Below are positions 1-8,748 of a stretch of DNA of 20,162 bases, in pieces. Location: NCBI GenBank assembly GCA_937898635.1, contig CALEJW010000111.1, forward strand, positions 1 through 20,162. Reading direction: 5' to 3'. The DNA is from an uncultured Pseudomonadota bacterium. Lineage in GTDB: Bacteria > Pseudomonadota > Gammaproteobacteria > Burkholderiales > Usitatibacteraceae. Made by a program: the position numbers and the translations under genes. A model generated the notes under the pieces. That model saw only the letters and a list, made by a program, of their open reading frames with translations. It was not told where the DNA came from and searched no databases. Each line of letters begins with the position of its first letter. Within the stretch, counting starts at the first letter, position 1.

Positions 1-3000
1 CTCGTCGCGAAGCACCCGGTCACCATCGTCTGCGGGGAGACGGGCTCCGGCAAGACCACGCAGATCCCCAAGATCTGCCTCGCGCTCAAGCGCGGGGCGG
101 CCGGCCTCATCGGCTGCACGCAGCCGCGCCGGATCGCCGCGCGAAGCCTCGCCGCGCGCCTCGCCCACGAGCTCCCCGGCACGCCGAAGGGATTCGTCGG
201 CCACAAGATCCGCTTCCAGGACCGCACGGGGCCCGACACCGTCATCAAGGTGATGACCGACGGCATCCTGCTCGCCGAGACGCACTCGGACCGCGAGCTT
301 CGCGCCTACGACACGATCATCGTGGACGAGGCCCACGAGCGGAGCCTCAACATCGATTTCCTGCTGGGCTACGTGAAGCGCCTCGTCGCCGTGCGCCCCG
401 AGCTCAAGGTGATCGTCACCTCCGCCACGATCGACACGGAGCGCTTCTCGGACTTCTTCGGCGGCGCGCCGGTGATCGAGGTCTCGGGCCGCACCTATCC
501 GGTGGAGGTCCGCTACCGCCCCGAGTACTTCGAGGCCGGGGACGAGGACGACGAGCCGGTGGACATGAACGAGGCCATCGCGAAGGCGGTGGACGAGATC
601 GCGCGCGAGAGCCGCTCGGGGGACATCCTCGTCTTCCTCCCGGGCGAGCGCGAGATCCGCGAGGCCGCCGAGACGCTTCGCAAGCACCACCCGAAGGGCG
701 TGGAGATCCTGCCGCTTTTCTCGCGCCTCTCGGCCGAGGAGCAGGACCGCGTCTTCGAGCTTTCGGGGCGGCGGCGCATCGTGCTCGCGACGAACGTCGC
801 CGAGACCTCGCTCACGGTGCCCGGCATCCACTACGTGATCGACACCGGGCTCGCGCGCGTCAGGCGCTTCAGCCCGCGGCAGAAGATCGACCAGCTGCGC
901 ATCGAGCCGGTCTCGCAGGCGGCGGCGCGGCAGCGCGCCGGGCGCTGCGGGCGGGTGGCGAGCGGCATCGCGATCCGGCTCTACGCGCAGGAGAACTTCG
1001 AGGGGCGCCCGGAGTTCACCACGCCCGAGATCCTGCGCACCTCGCTCGCCGGCGTGATCCTGCGCATGGCCGCGCTCGAGCTGGGCGAGATCTCGGCCTT
1101 TCCCTTCCTCGAGCCGCCCACGCCGCGGCAGGTGGAGGACGGCTACCGCAGCCTCTTCGAGCTGGGCGCCCTGGACGACAAGCGCGCGCTCACGGCGCTG
1201 GGACGCGAGCTCGCCAGGCTCCCGGTGGACCCGCGGATCGGCCGGATGCTCCTCGCCGCGCGGGAGTTCAACTGCCTTTGCGAGATGGTGATCCTCGCCG
1301 CCGCGCTCTCCATCCAGGACCCGCGCGACCGCCCCCAGGACAAGAGGCAGGAGTCCGATCGCGCCCACGAGGAGTTCCGCGACGAGGCCTCGGACTTCGT
1401 GCAGCTCCTGAACCTCTGGAAGTTCTTCGACGAGGCCTTCCGCCACAAGGAATCCAACCGCAAGCTCTGGGCCACCTGCCGCGAGCACTTCCTCTCCTAC
1501 GTGCGCATGCGCGAATGGCGCGACCTCGCGGGGCAGCTGCGCGAGATGGCCGCGGAGCTGAAGATCCGCGAGAACGCCACCGACGCCACCTACGAGCAGG
1601 TGCACCGGGCGCTCCTCACGGGGCTCCTCGCGAACGTGGGGCTCAAGAGCCAGGAGGGCGACCACTACAACGCCCCGCGCGGCATCCCCTTCGCGATCTG
1701 GCCGGGGTCGGGGCTGAAGAAGAACCGCCCGCGCTGGGTGATGGCGGGGGAGCTCCAGGAGACCACGCGCGTCTTCGCGCGCAACGTCGCCCGCATCGAG
1801 CCCGACTGGATCGAGCGCGCCGCGGCCCACCTCGTCACCCGCAGCCACGCCGAGCCGCACTGGGACCGGGAGCGGGGAGAGGTGATGGCCTACGAGTCCG
1901 TGGCCCTGCACGGGCTGGTGATCGTGGCGCGCCGCAAGGTGAGCTACGGCCGGCTCGACCCGGTGCGCTCGCGCGAGGTCTTCATCGAGAGCGCGCTCGT
2001 GGCGGGCGAGCTCGACACGAAGCTGCCGTTCTTCGCCCGCAACCGCGCGCTCGTGCGCGAGGTGGAGGAGCTCGAGCACCGCGCGCGCCGCCAGGACGTC
2101 CTGGTGGACGATCGCGCGATCTTCGCCTTCTACGCCGCGCGCATCCCGGAGGAGGTCCGCGACGCCCGCTCGCTGGAGGCGTGGTACGGGGAAGCGGCGA
2201 AGGCGGAACCGAAACTCCTCTTCCTCGCGAAGGCCGACCTCATGCGCCACGGCGCGGAGTCGGTGACGGAGGAGCTCTTTCCGCGGCAGCTTCGCCTGGG
2301 CGAGCACGCCTTCGCGCTCGCCTACCGCTTCGAGCCGGGACACCCCATGGATGGCGTCACGATGAACGTGCCGCTCCCGCTTCTCAACCAGGTGGACGAG
2401 GCGGCGATCGACTGGCTCGTGCCCGGCATGGTCCGGGAGAAGGTGGCGTGGACCATGAAGGCGCTGCCCAAGCGCGTCCGGGTCCTCCTCGTGCCGGTGC
2501 CGGAGCACGTGACGAAGTTCCTCGAGCGCACGAAGCCCGGCGCGCGCCCGGTCGGCGAGGAGGTGCTCGCCTACGCCTCCCGCCTCGCGGGCGAGCGCCT
2601 GGACGCCGAGGTGCTCCCGAAGACCGGCGCGCCGGCCCACCTCGCGATGAACCTGCGCGTGGTGGACGACGCGAAGCGCGAGCTCGCCATGGGCCGGGAC
2701 CTCGCGGCGCTGCGGCGGCAGCTGGGCGAAGCCGCGCAGCTCACCCTCGCGCAGTCGCGGCCGGGACTCGAGCGCGAGGGCATCACCGGATGGGATTTCG
2801 GCGACTTGCCCGCGGAGGTGAGCTTCCGGCGCGCGAACCAGTCCCTCACCGGCTATCCGGCGCTCGCGGACGAGGGCGCGAGCGTGGCCATCCGCCTCTT
2901 CGACACGAAGGACAAGGCGGCCGAGGCCCATCGCGAGGGCGTGAAGCGGCTGCTCGCGTTCGAGCTGAAGGAGCAGGTGAAGAACCTCGAGCGCGGGCCG

Positions 3001-3633
3001 CCCGGCTTCAACGCCCTCGCGCTGAGGCTCCAGTCGGTGGTTCCCGCGGACAGGCTCCGCGCGGACCTCGCCGCGGCGATCCTCGACCGCGCCTTCCTCG
3101 GCGAGGACGAGCCGCCGCGATCGCCGAGGGCCTTCGAGGAGCAGAAGAAGCGCGCCAAGGCGAGGCTTCCCGCGGTGACGGAAGCCGCCGCGCGCCACGC
3201 GGGCGCGATCGCGGAGGCGCACCAGGCCCTGGGGGCCGCGATCGCGCAGGGCGCCTCGCTCGGCAAGGTCGTCCAGGAGGTGAAGGCGCAGCGCGACCGG
3301 CTCGTCTTCCCGGGGTTCCTGCGCGCCACGCCGTGGGAGCGCCTCGAGCACGTCCCGCGATACCTCAAGGGCCTCGCCCTGAGGCTCGCGAAATTCCGCG
3401 GCAATCCGGAGCGCGACCAGCGCCACGCGCCGGTCGTGGCGGGCCTTTGGGCGCAGTACGAGGCGAAGGCGGAGGCGAACCGCAAGGCGGGCGTGCGCCA
3501 GGCGAGCCTCGAGGAGTTCCGCTGGCTCGTGGAGGAGCTGCGCATCTCGCTCTTCGCGCAGGAGCTGAAGACGCCGTTCCCCGTCTCCGCCAAGCGCCTG
3601 CAGAAGTTCTGGAACGAGAACCTGCGCGCGTAG
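1..3633 (+). CDS. hrpA: ATP-dependent RNA helicase HrpA, 5'-truncated by window edge
   Basis: DEAH-box RNA helicase, a cytoplasmic ATPase linked in E. coli to mRNA processing and rescue of stalled ribosomes. The frame is open from base 1, so the true start lies outside; 1210 residues are visible. Numbered from the first codon, Walker A GETGSGKT is at about 12-19, DEAH at 109-112, SAT at 141-143 and the arginine-finger motif QRAGRCGR at 311-318. HA2 and OB-fold regions follow, then a long C-terminal region of about 580 residues matching the DUF3418 portion that separates HrpA from the shorter HrpB. E. coli HrpA is about 1300 residues with Walker A near residue 95, so roughly 80-100 residues are missing. 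No frameshift is seen. The stop is followed within 2 bases by the first ATG of the next reading frame. Confidence 0.96.
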   Translation, partial: LVAKHPVTIVCGETGSGKTTQIPKICLALKRGAAGLIGCTQPRRIAARSLAARLAHELPGTPKGFVGHKIRFQDRTGPDTVIKVMTDGILLAETHSDRELRAYDTIIVDEAHERSLNIDFLLGYVKRLVAVRPELKVIVTSATIDTERFSDFFGGAPVIEVSGRTYPVEVRYRPEYFEAGDEDDEPVDMNEAIAKAVDEIARESRSGDILVFLPGEREIREAAETLRKHHPKGVEILPLFSRLSAEEQDRVFELSGRRRIVLATNVAETSLTVPGIHYVIDTGLARVRRFSPRQKIDQLRIEPVSQAAARQRAGRCGRVASGIAIRLYAQENFEGRPEFTTPEILRTSLAGVILRMAALELGEISAFPFLEPPTPRQVEDGYRSLFELGALDDKRALTALGRELARLPVDPRIGRMLLAAREFNCLCEMVILAAALSIQDPRDRPQDKRQESDRAHEEFRDEASDFVQLLNLWKFFDEAFRHKESNRKLWATCREHFLSYVRMREWRDLAGQLREMAAELKIRENATDATYEQVHRALLTGLLANVGLKSQEGDHYNAPRGIPFAIWPGSGLKKNRPRWVMAGELQETTRVFARNVARIEPDWIERAAAHLVTRSHAEPHWDRERGEVMAYESVALHGLVIVARRKVSYGRLDPVRSREVFIESALVAGELDTKLPFFARNRALVREVEELEHRARRQDVLVDDRAIFAFYAARIPEEVRDARSLEAWYGEAAKAEPKLLFLAKADLMRHGAESVTEELFPRQLRLGEHAFALAYRFEPGHPMDGVTMNVPLPLLNQVDEAAIDWLVPGMVREKVAWTMKALPKRVRVLLVPVPEHVTKFLERTKPGARPVGEEVLAYASRLAGERLDAEVLPKTGAPAHLAMNLRVVDDAKRELAMGRDLAALRRQLGEAAQLTLAQSRPGLEREGITGWDFGDLPAEVSFRRANQSLTGYPALADEGASVAIRLFDTKDKAAEAHREGVKRLLAFELKEQVKNLERGPPGFNALALRLQSVVPADRLRADLAAAILDRAFLGEDEPPRSPRAFEEQKKRAKARLPAVTEAAARHAGAIAEAHQALGAAIAQGASLGKVVQEVKAQRDRLVFPGFLRATPWERLEHVPRYLKGLALRLAKFRGNPERDQRHAPVVAGLWAQYEAKAEANRKAGVRQASLEEFRWLVEELRISLFAQELKTPFPVSAKRLQKFWNENLRA

Positions 3634-3636
3634 AAT
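3631..3636 (+). promoter_or_regulatory. Possible -10 element (TAGAAT) overlapping the hrpA stop
   Basis: TAGAAT differs from the sigma-70 -10 consensus at one base. It ends 7 bases before the ATG at 3644, so transcription would begin at or next to that ATG and give a nearly leaderless mRNA. No good -35 is visible; TTCTGG at 3607-3612 is weak, at 18 bases spacing. The hexamer includes the hrpA stop codon TAG. No Shine-Dalgarno sequence precedes the ATG, which fits a leaderless start but does not prove it. Confidence 0.35.
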
Positions 3637-3643
3637 GCGGCCC

Positions 3644-4828
3644 ATGGACGACCGGCCCGCCCGCCTGCGCCTCGCCTCCCGGATGGCGGCCATCGCGCCC
3701 TTCGAGGTGATGGAGATCCAGACCCTCGCGCGGGCGCTCGAGGCGAAGGGGCGCGACGTGATCCACCTGGAGATCGGCGAGCCCGACTTCCGCACGCCCG
3801 TGCCGGTGGTGGAGGCCGCGCGGCGCGCGCTCGATGCGGTGCCGATGAACTACACCTCCGCCCTGGGCATCCCCGCGCTGCGCGAGGCGATCGCGGGCTT
3901 CTACCGCGCGCGCTACGGCGTCGCCGTCGCGCCGGAGCGCATCGTGGTCACCGCCGGGTCGAGCGCGGCGCTGCTGCTCGCCTTCGGGGTCCTGCTGGAT
4001 GCCGGCGACGAGGTGCTGCTCGCGGACCCGGGCTACCCCTGCAACCGCCACTTCGTGCACGCCCTCGGCGGCGTGCCGCGCGGCATCCCGGTGGGCGCGG
4101 CGTCGCGCTACCAGCTCACGCCCGCGCTCGCGGCCGGGGCGTGGACGCCCCGCACCCGGGTGGCGATGGTGGCGAGCCCGGCCAATCCCACGGGCACGAT
4201 GGTCGAGCCCGGGGAAATCGCCGCCCTCGCGGCGATGGCGCGCAGCCGCGGCGCCACGCTCCTGGTGGACGAGATCTACCACGGCCTCACCTACGGGCGC
4301 GACGCGCGCACGGCGCTCGAGGCGGGCGAGGACGTCTTCGTGATCAACAGCTTCTCCAAGTACTTCCAGATGACGGGCTGGCGCCTGGGCTGGATGGTCG
4401 CGCCCGCCGCGTACGTGCGCGAGATCGAGAAGCTCGCGCAGAACCTCTACATCTCGCCGTCCACGCTCTCCCAGCACGCCGCGCTGGCCGCCTTCGCGCC
4501 GGAGACGATCGCGATCCTCGAGGAGCGCCGCCGCGAGCTCGCCGCGCGCCGCGACTTCCTCCTGCCCGCGCTGGAAGCGCTGGGTTTGCGCATTCCCGTG
4601 AAGCCCGAGGGCGCCTTCTACGTGTACGCCGAGTGCTCGGGGCTCACGGACGACAGCTTCGCCTTCGCCCGGCGCGTGCTCGAGGAGGCGGGCATCGCGA
4701 TCACGCCCGGCAAGGACTTCGGCTTCCACCGGCCGGAGAGCCACATCCGCATCGCCTACACCCAGCCCGTGGCGCGGCTCGCGGAGGCGATCGACCGGCT
4801 GGGCGGGCTGCTCGCGGGGAGGGCCTGA
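3644..4828 (+). CDS. PLP-dependent aminotransferase, class I/II
   Basis: Fold-type I aminotransferase of the aspartate aminotransferase superfamily; the substrate cannot be told from sequence. Numbered from ATG 3644 (394 aa), the motifs are: N-terminal HLEIGEPDF, NPTGT near 181, cofactor-contacting DEIYH at 209-213, the Schiff-base lysine K239 in NSFSKYFQMTGWR, and the carboxylate-binding arginine R369 in HIRIAYT. Length is normal for the family. ATG 3635 is also in frame, adding only M-R-P. I chose 3644 because the TAGAAT element would place the 5' end of the mRNA there. The gene shares its strand with hrpA and is followed after 2 bases by the DUF2214-like gene, whose SD lies inside this gene's last codons, so the two are probably cotranscribed. 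Confidence 0.93.
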   Translation: MDDRPARLRLASRMAAIAPFEVMEIQTLARALEAKGRDVIHLEIGEPDFRTPVPVVEAARRALDAVPMNYTSALGIPALREAIAGFYRARYGVAVAPERIVVTAGSSAALLLAFGVLLDAGDEVLLADPGYPCNRHFVHALGGVPRGIPVGAASRYQLTPALAAGAWTPRTRVAMVASPANPTGTMVEPGEIAALAAMARSRGATLLVDEIYHGLTYGRDARTALEAGEDVFVINSFSKYFQMTGWRLGWMVAPAAYVREIEKLAQNLYISPSTLSQHAALAAFAPETIAILEERRRELAARRDFLLPALEALGLRIPVKPEGAFYVYAECSGLTDDSFAFARRVLEEAGIAITPGKDFGFHRPESHIRIAYTQPVARLAEAIDRLGGLLAGRA

Positions 4829-4830
4829 GC

Positions 4831-5283
4831 ATGTGGCTCGACGCGGCGCTCGCCTACCTGCACTTCACCGCGGTCTTCGTCCTGTTCGCCTTCCTCACGG
4901 TGGAGGTGATGCTCGCCCGCGGCGCGCTCGACGCGAAGGCGGTGGCCCTCCTCGTGCGCGTGGACCTGTGGTACGTCGGCGCCGCCGGCGTCGCCCTGGC
5001 GACGGGATTGTCGCGCGCGATCTGGGGCGCCAAGGGCTGGGCCTTCTACGCGGGCGACTGGGTGTTCTGGGCCAAGGTCGGCACCTTCGCGGCGGTGGCC
5101 TGCCTTTCGATCCCGCCGACCCTCGCGTTCCTGCGCTGGCGTCGCAAGTCGGCGGCCGACGGCGCCTTCGCCGTGCCCGAGGAGGAGCGCCGGCGCATGC
5201 GCAAGTACCTCATGTGGGAAGTGCACGTCGCGGCCCTCATCCCGCTCCTGGCCGTGGTGATGGCGCGCGGGCTCGGGCGGTGA
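4831..5283 (+). CDS. DUF2214-like integral membrane protein
   Basis: Small inner-membrane protein of 150 aa with four predicted helices, roughly residues 3-28, 46-66, 75-101 and 127-148, separated by short charged loops. The pattern, with an early HFTAVF segment, a WAKVGTF segment in helix 3 and a C-terminal EVHVAALIPLLAVVMARG, matches the DUF2214 family. No function is established that I know of. The ATG has a good SD (GGGAGG, 4817-4822) inside the end of the aminotransferase gene, 2 bases after that gene's stop. Its own TGA overlaps the GTG start of the next membrane protein (GTGA), implying translational coupling. Confidence 0.85.
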   Translation: MWLDAALAYLHFTAVFVLFAFLTVEVMLARGALDAKAVALLVRVDLWYVGAAGVALATGLSRAIWGAKGWAFYAGDWVFWAKVGTFAAVACLSIPPTLAFLRWRRKSAADGAFAVPEEERRRMRKYLMWEVHVAALIPLLAVVMARGLGR

Positions 5284-7130
5284 GGCGGCAGCCGGCTGAA
5301 CGGCTTTCCCCGTGGTCGATCCTGGGGGCGGTGCTCGCGATCGTGGGCATCGCGCGGCTCGCGGCGGTGGTGCTGCACGAGCCGATGCTCGCGTTCGCGA
5401 ACCAGTACGACATGGTTCGAACGAGCGCCTGCGTGGGCCTGTATCCGGACCTGCCGGGAGAGCAGCGGTTCGCGGCTTCACCCGCGGCGCCGCTCGAGCG
5501 CTATCGGCTGGGTTCGCCCGTCCCGGAGGCGTGCTATCCGGGAACGGAATCGGCGATCGCGGCCATCGTGACGGCGAAGCACCGCCTGCTGGGCGATCCC
5601 GCCGCGTCGTTCCCGGCATTGCGTGAAGTCGGGATCCTCAAGCTCGCCATCGCGATCCTTTCGATCGGCGCCCTGGCGATGGCCCTGAGGGCCTCGCCCG
5701 TCGCGTCCCTCGTGCACGGCGCGACGGTGCTCGTCGTGATGTCGGATCCGGCCGTGTCGCTCTGGTTCCAGACGCTCTACGCGGAGTTTCCCGTGATCTT
5801 CGGGCTCTACCTCGCCGTGGGCGCGCTCGTCGCGGCGGCGTTGCGCGCATCGCTTTCGCCGGGGCTCGCGGCGCTCGCGGGAGCGGGCATCGTCCTGGTC
5901 GCCTTCGCCAAGGAGCAGTTCTACCTCCTGCCCATCGCGCTCGTCGCGGTCTCGGCCCCGTTGTTCTGGTCCGCGTCGAGGCTGCGCACGCTCGCCCTGG
6001 TTGCCGTGGCGGCCCTCGCGGTGCCCTGGCACGCGACGATTTCCCGGCCGGAGTCGATCGCCCCTGCCAACCGGGCCAACGCCTATCTCGGCCTGGTCCT
6101 GCCGGCGTCCGCGGACCTCGGCGCCACGCTTTCCCGCCTGGGTCTTCCGGAAAGGTGCGCGGCGATGTCCGGCGCGACCTGGTACCTGCCCCGGGGGGAG
6201 GACCTGAAGCTCGCCTGCCCCGAGGCCCTGCGGCTTCCGAGCACGGCCTTCCTGCGCCTCATGCCTTCCGAGCCGGGGACGCTCGCGCGCGCCGCGGCGC
6301 GCGTTCTCCCGGCGACCCAGGAGCCGCTGCCGGCCTACCTCGGCATGGTCGCCGGGGCCCGGTGGGCGCCGGTCGGGACGCAGTCGCCCTGGCTGGATTC
6401 GCTCCTGTCCCCGGCAGCGATGGCGCTTCCGGTCGCGTGGTACCTCGGCATGGGCATCCTCGCTTTCCTGTTGGCGGTCCCGGCCCTGGTCGCCTGGATC
6501 GGGGCCCTCGCCACGCGCGACGGGACCGGCGCGGGAGCGTTCGCCGCCTACGTGCTCATGCTCTCGCTCACCGCCGCCTACTCGCTCGGGACGACGGCAT
6601 TCGGGGATGGACTGAGCGAAAGCGCCCGCCACAACCTGCCGGGATTCCTCGCCATGGCCGCGCTCGCCGTGGCGATTGCCTTCGCGCCCTGGGGCATTCG
6701 CCGCCTGGATCCCGCCGTTCGCACCGCGGTGGCGATCGCGCTCGTCTTGGCCCTGGCGGGCAGCGCCGCGGCCACGGCCTGGGTGCTGCGCCAGCCGATC
6801 GCGATCGGCGTCGTCGATACGCCGTACACGAAGGAAGTGCCGCGCGAGGGCTTCGTGTTGCGCGGCTGGGCGCTCGATCCCCTGGGCGTGAAGGCGGTCC
6901 GCATCCGGGTCGGGGACCGCGGCGCGACGATCGGCCGTGGCGCGTTCCTGCCCAGCGCCGATCTCGCGCGATTGTTCGGGGGATATCCCGGGGCGACGGC
7001 GGGCCGGTTCGAGCTGGCGGTGCCGGGCGCGTGGCTGCAGCAGCCGGAGCTTCGGCTCGAGGTGAAGGTGGTGAGCGAGGCGGGCGTCGAGACCGAGATC
7101 GACCGGCGGCGGATCCGGCCGACGCCATGA
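5280..7130 (+). CDS. Polytopic membrane protein, probable GT-C-type glycosyltransferase with C-terminal Ig-like domain
   Basis: Predicted inner-membrane protein of 616 aa. The GTG start at 5280 overlaps the previous stop as GTGA; the reading frame runs open further upstream but there only as an out-of-frame shadow of the DUF2214-like gene. After the first helix (about 13-34) comes a loop with NQYDMVR (D44), resembling the acidic first-loop motif of GT-C transferases that use polyprenyl-phosphate sugars. About nine to eleven more hydrophobic segments follow, broken by a periplasmic-looking loop rich in Cys and Pro (around 280-390). Residues from about 507 to the end form a soluble domain with GWALDPLGVKAVRIRV and later FGGYPGATAGRFEL, the pattern of a small beta-sandwich found at the ends of some bacterial cell-surface glycosylation proteins. 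It overlaps the next gene by ATGA. The enzyme class is inferred; acceptor and donor are unknown. Confidence 0.65.
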   Translation: MRRQPAERLSPWSILGAVLAIVGIARLAAVVLHEPMLAFANQYDMVRTSACVGLYPDLPGEQRFAASPAAPLERYRLGSPVPEACYPGTESAIAAIVTAKHRLLGDPAASFPALREVGILKLAIAILSIGALAMALRASPVASLVHGATVLVVMSDPAVSLWFQTLYAEFPVIFGLYLAVGALVAAALRASLSPGLAALAGAGIVLVAFAKEQFYLLPIALVAVSAPLFWSASRLRTLALVAVAALAVPWHATISRPESIAPANRANAYLGLVLPASADLGATLSRLGLPERCAAMSGATWYLPRGEDLKLACPEALRLPSTAFLRLMPSEPGTLARAAARVLPATQEPLPAYLGMVAGARWAPVGTQSPWLDSLLSPAAMALPVAWYLGMGILAFLLAVPALVAWIGALATRDGTGAGAFAAYVLMLSLTAAYSLGTTAFGDGLSESARHNLPGFLAMAALAVAIAFAPWGIRRLDPAVRTAVAIALVLALAGSAAATAWVLRQPIAIGVVDTPYTKEVPREGFVLRGWALDPLGVKAVRIRVGDRGATIGRGAFLPSADLARLFGGYPGATAGRFELAVPGAWLQQPELRLEVKVVSEAGVETEIDRRRIRPTP

Positions 7131-8743
7131 AGCCGTTCCCCGTCCACGGCGCCGCCCTGGCGATAGGGGCCCTGGCGATGGCCGGCTGGCTCGCGCCGCT
7201 TGCGAGCGGGTATTTCCTGTCCGACGATTTCGTGATCTTCGCGACGTTCGGCGATGCCGAGGAGAAGCGCACGCTGCTCGCGTCGGCCTTCGCCAAGTTC
7301 GCCGCCGGTCTCGACGTGGCGACCAGCCGGTTCTACCGGCCCCTGCCGCACCTCTCGTTCGCCGCCTGCTATGCGCTGTTCGGCGCCGACGCGAGCCCGT
7401 GGCTGCTCGTGAACCTCGCCGCGCACCTTGCGACGGCGCTGCTGGTGGCCGTGCTGGCGTGGCAGCTGCACGGTGATCGCTCGTGGCGCTCGGTGGCGGG
7501 AGGCCTCGCCGGCGCCACGGTCTTCGTGGCGTTCGCGCCGGGGCTGGAGGCGGCCGCGTGGGTCGCCGCGCGCTATGACGCCTTCGCGACGTTCTTTTCG
7601 CTGGCCTCGTGCGCCGCTTTCGTCGCCGCCAAGCGCCGGTGGGGCGCGGCGGCAGGGATATCGCTCGCGGCGTTCGCGCTCGCCATCCTGTCGAAGGAAT
7701 CGGCGGCCATGGTGCCGCCGGCGATCGTGGTGCTCGCGATCTGGAAAAGGCGTGACGAGGCCCTTTCGCCCGCGTCCAGGCTCCCGGCGGCGTTCGCGGA
7801 CGCGTGGCCCTGGATCGCGCTCGCCGTGGCCTACCTCCTGCTCCGGGCCGCCATCTTCGGAACGCCGTTCGAGGTGTACGCGGGTTCGCGGCCCGGGGCG
7901 TTCGCGCTCTCCCCGGAGCGGTGGGCTTCGCTCGCGGGCTCGATCGCGCCGTGGGCCCGGGCCCAGTTTCCGGAAGTCGGCAACCGTCTTGCGCTCGCCG
8001 TCCTGGTCGCCGCGATGCTCGCGACCGCGCTCGCCCTGTTCGATCGCCGCGCGGTCGCCGGCACCGTCGCGGCGCTCGTCCTCGCCGCCGGCAGCCTGCT
8101 GATCCTGTCGCCGCACCTGGGGGGACTGCAGGCGGACGGGTCGGGCGGAAGGCTCTTTCACATGACCGGCGCGTTCCTGGGCGTCCTGGTGGGCGTCGCG
8201 GGAGGAAGCGCGAGGATGCGCGGCATCGCTTCGGTGCTCGCCGTCTTCGTGGCGAGCGCGACCCTGCTCGCGGGAACGGCGGCGCGCGAGCGCTGGGTGC
8301 GTGCCCATGGCGAGATGCGCGCCGTCGCCGGGGGACTGGGGCGCCTGTACGCGACGCTCGACGCGAAGGACCATGCGCTCGTCGTGATTCCCGAGGCTCG
8401 CGGCCCCATCCCCTTCGGGCTCAACGGCCAGGCGGGCCTGATGCTCCCGCCCGTGCAGGCGCGATCGATCTCGGACCGCATCCTGGTCCAGACGGCCGGC
8501 GAGCTTGCCGGCACTGCCCGGAAGTTCCGGCGAGGGATCATCGCGAACCTGCGCAGGTTTCCGCTCCTGCAGCTCGACGCGAAGGGCGTCGATGGCCCTT
8601 CGGAGTACCCGACGCGGGTCTACTGCTGGCCGGAAACGGGAACGGCCCTCGTTGCCGTGCCCGTGCCGGCCGCGGGCGACGCGCAGGCCTGGCTGGAAAG
8701 CGTTCGTGCCGGACTCGAAGCCCGGGCGTGCGCGACGAAGTGA
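7127..8743 (+). CDS. Polytopic membrane glycosyltransferase-like protein (GT39/TMTC-like N-terminus)
   Basis: Inner-membrane protein of 538 aa starting at ATG 7127, which overlaps the previous stop (ATGA). It shows the hallmarks of GT39/TMTC-like GT-C proteins: an N-terminal helix, then GYFLSDDF with the acidic pair D33-D34 in the first extracytoplasmic loop, then RFYRPL at 68-73 and a YALFG...NLAAHLATAL stretch. A later LSKESA motif before a helix is also typical. About ten helices precede a soluble C-terminal domain of roughly 130 residues. Such enzymes transfer a sugar from a polyprenyl-phosphate carrier to protein or glycan on the outer face of the inner membrane. The class is inferred from motifs. 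It is the last gene of the plus-strand cluster; the stop of the converging UbiA gene is 5 bases away, leaving no room for a separate terminator. Confidence 0.7.
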   Translation: MKPFPVHGAALAIGALAMAGWLAPLASGYFLSDDFVIFATFGDAEEKRTLLASAFAKFAAGLDVATSRFYRPLPHLSFAACYALFGADASPWLLVNLAAHLATALLVAVLAWQLHGDRSWRSVAGGLAGATVFVAFAPGLEAAAWVAARYDAFATFFSLASCAAFVAAKRRWGAAAGISLAAFALAILSKESAAMVPPAIVVLAIWKRRDEALSPASRLPAAFADAWPWIALAVAYLLLRAAIFGTPFEVYAGSRPGAFALSPERWASLAGSIAPWARAQFPEVGNRLALAVLVAAMLATALALFDRRAVAGTVAALVLAAGSLLILSPHLGGLQADGSGGRLFHMTGAFLGVLVGVAGGSARMRGIASVLAVFVASATLLAGTAARERWVRAHGEMRAVAGGLGRLYATLDAKDHALVVIPEARGPIPFGLNGQAGLMLPPVQARSISDRILVQTAGELAGTARKFRRGIIANLRRFPLLQLDAKGVDGPSEYPTRVYCWPETGTALVAVPVPAAGDAQAWLESVRAGLEARACATK

Positions 8744-8748
8744 GCCGC

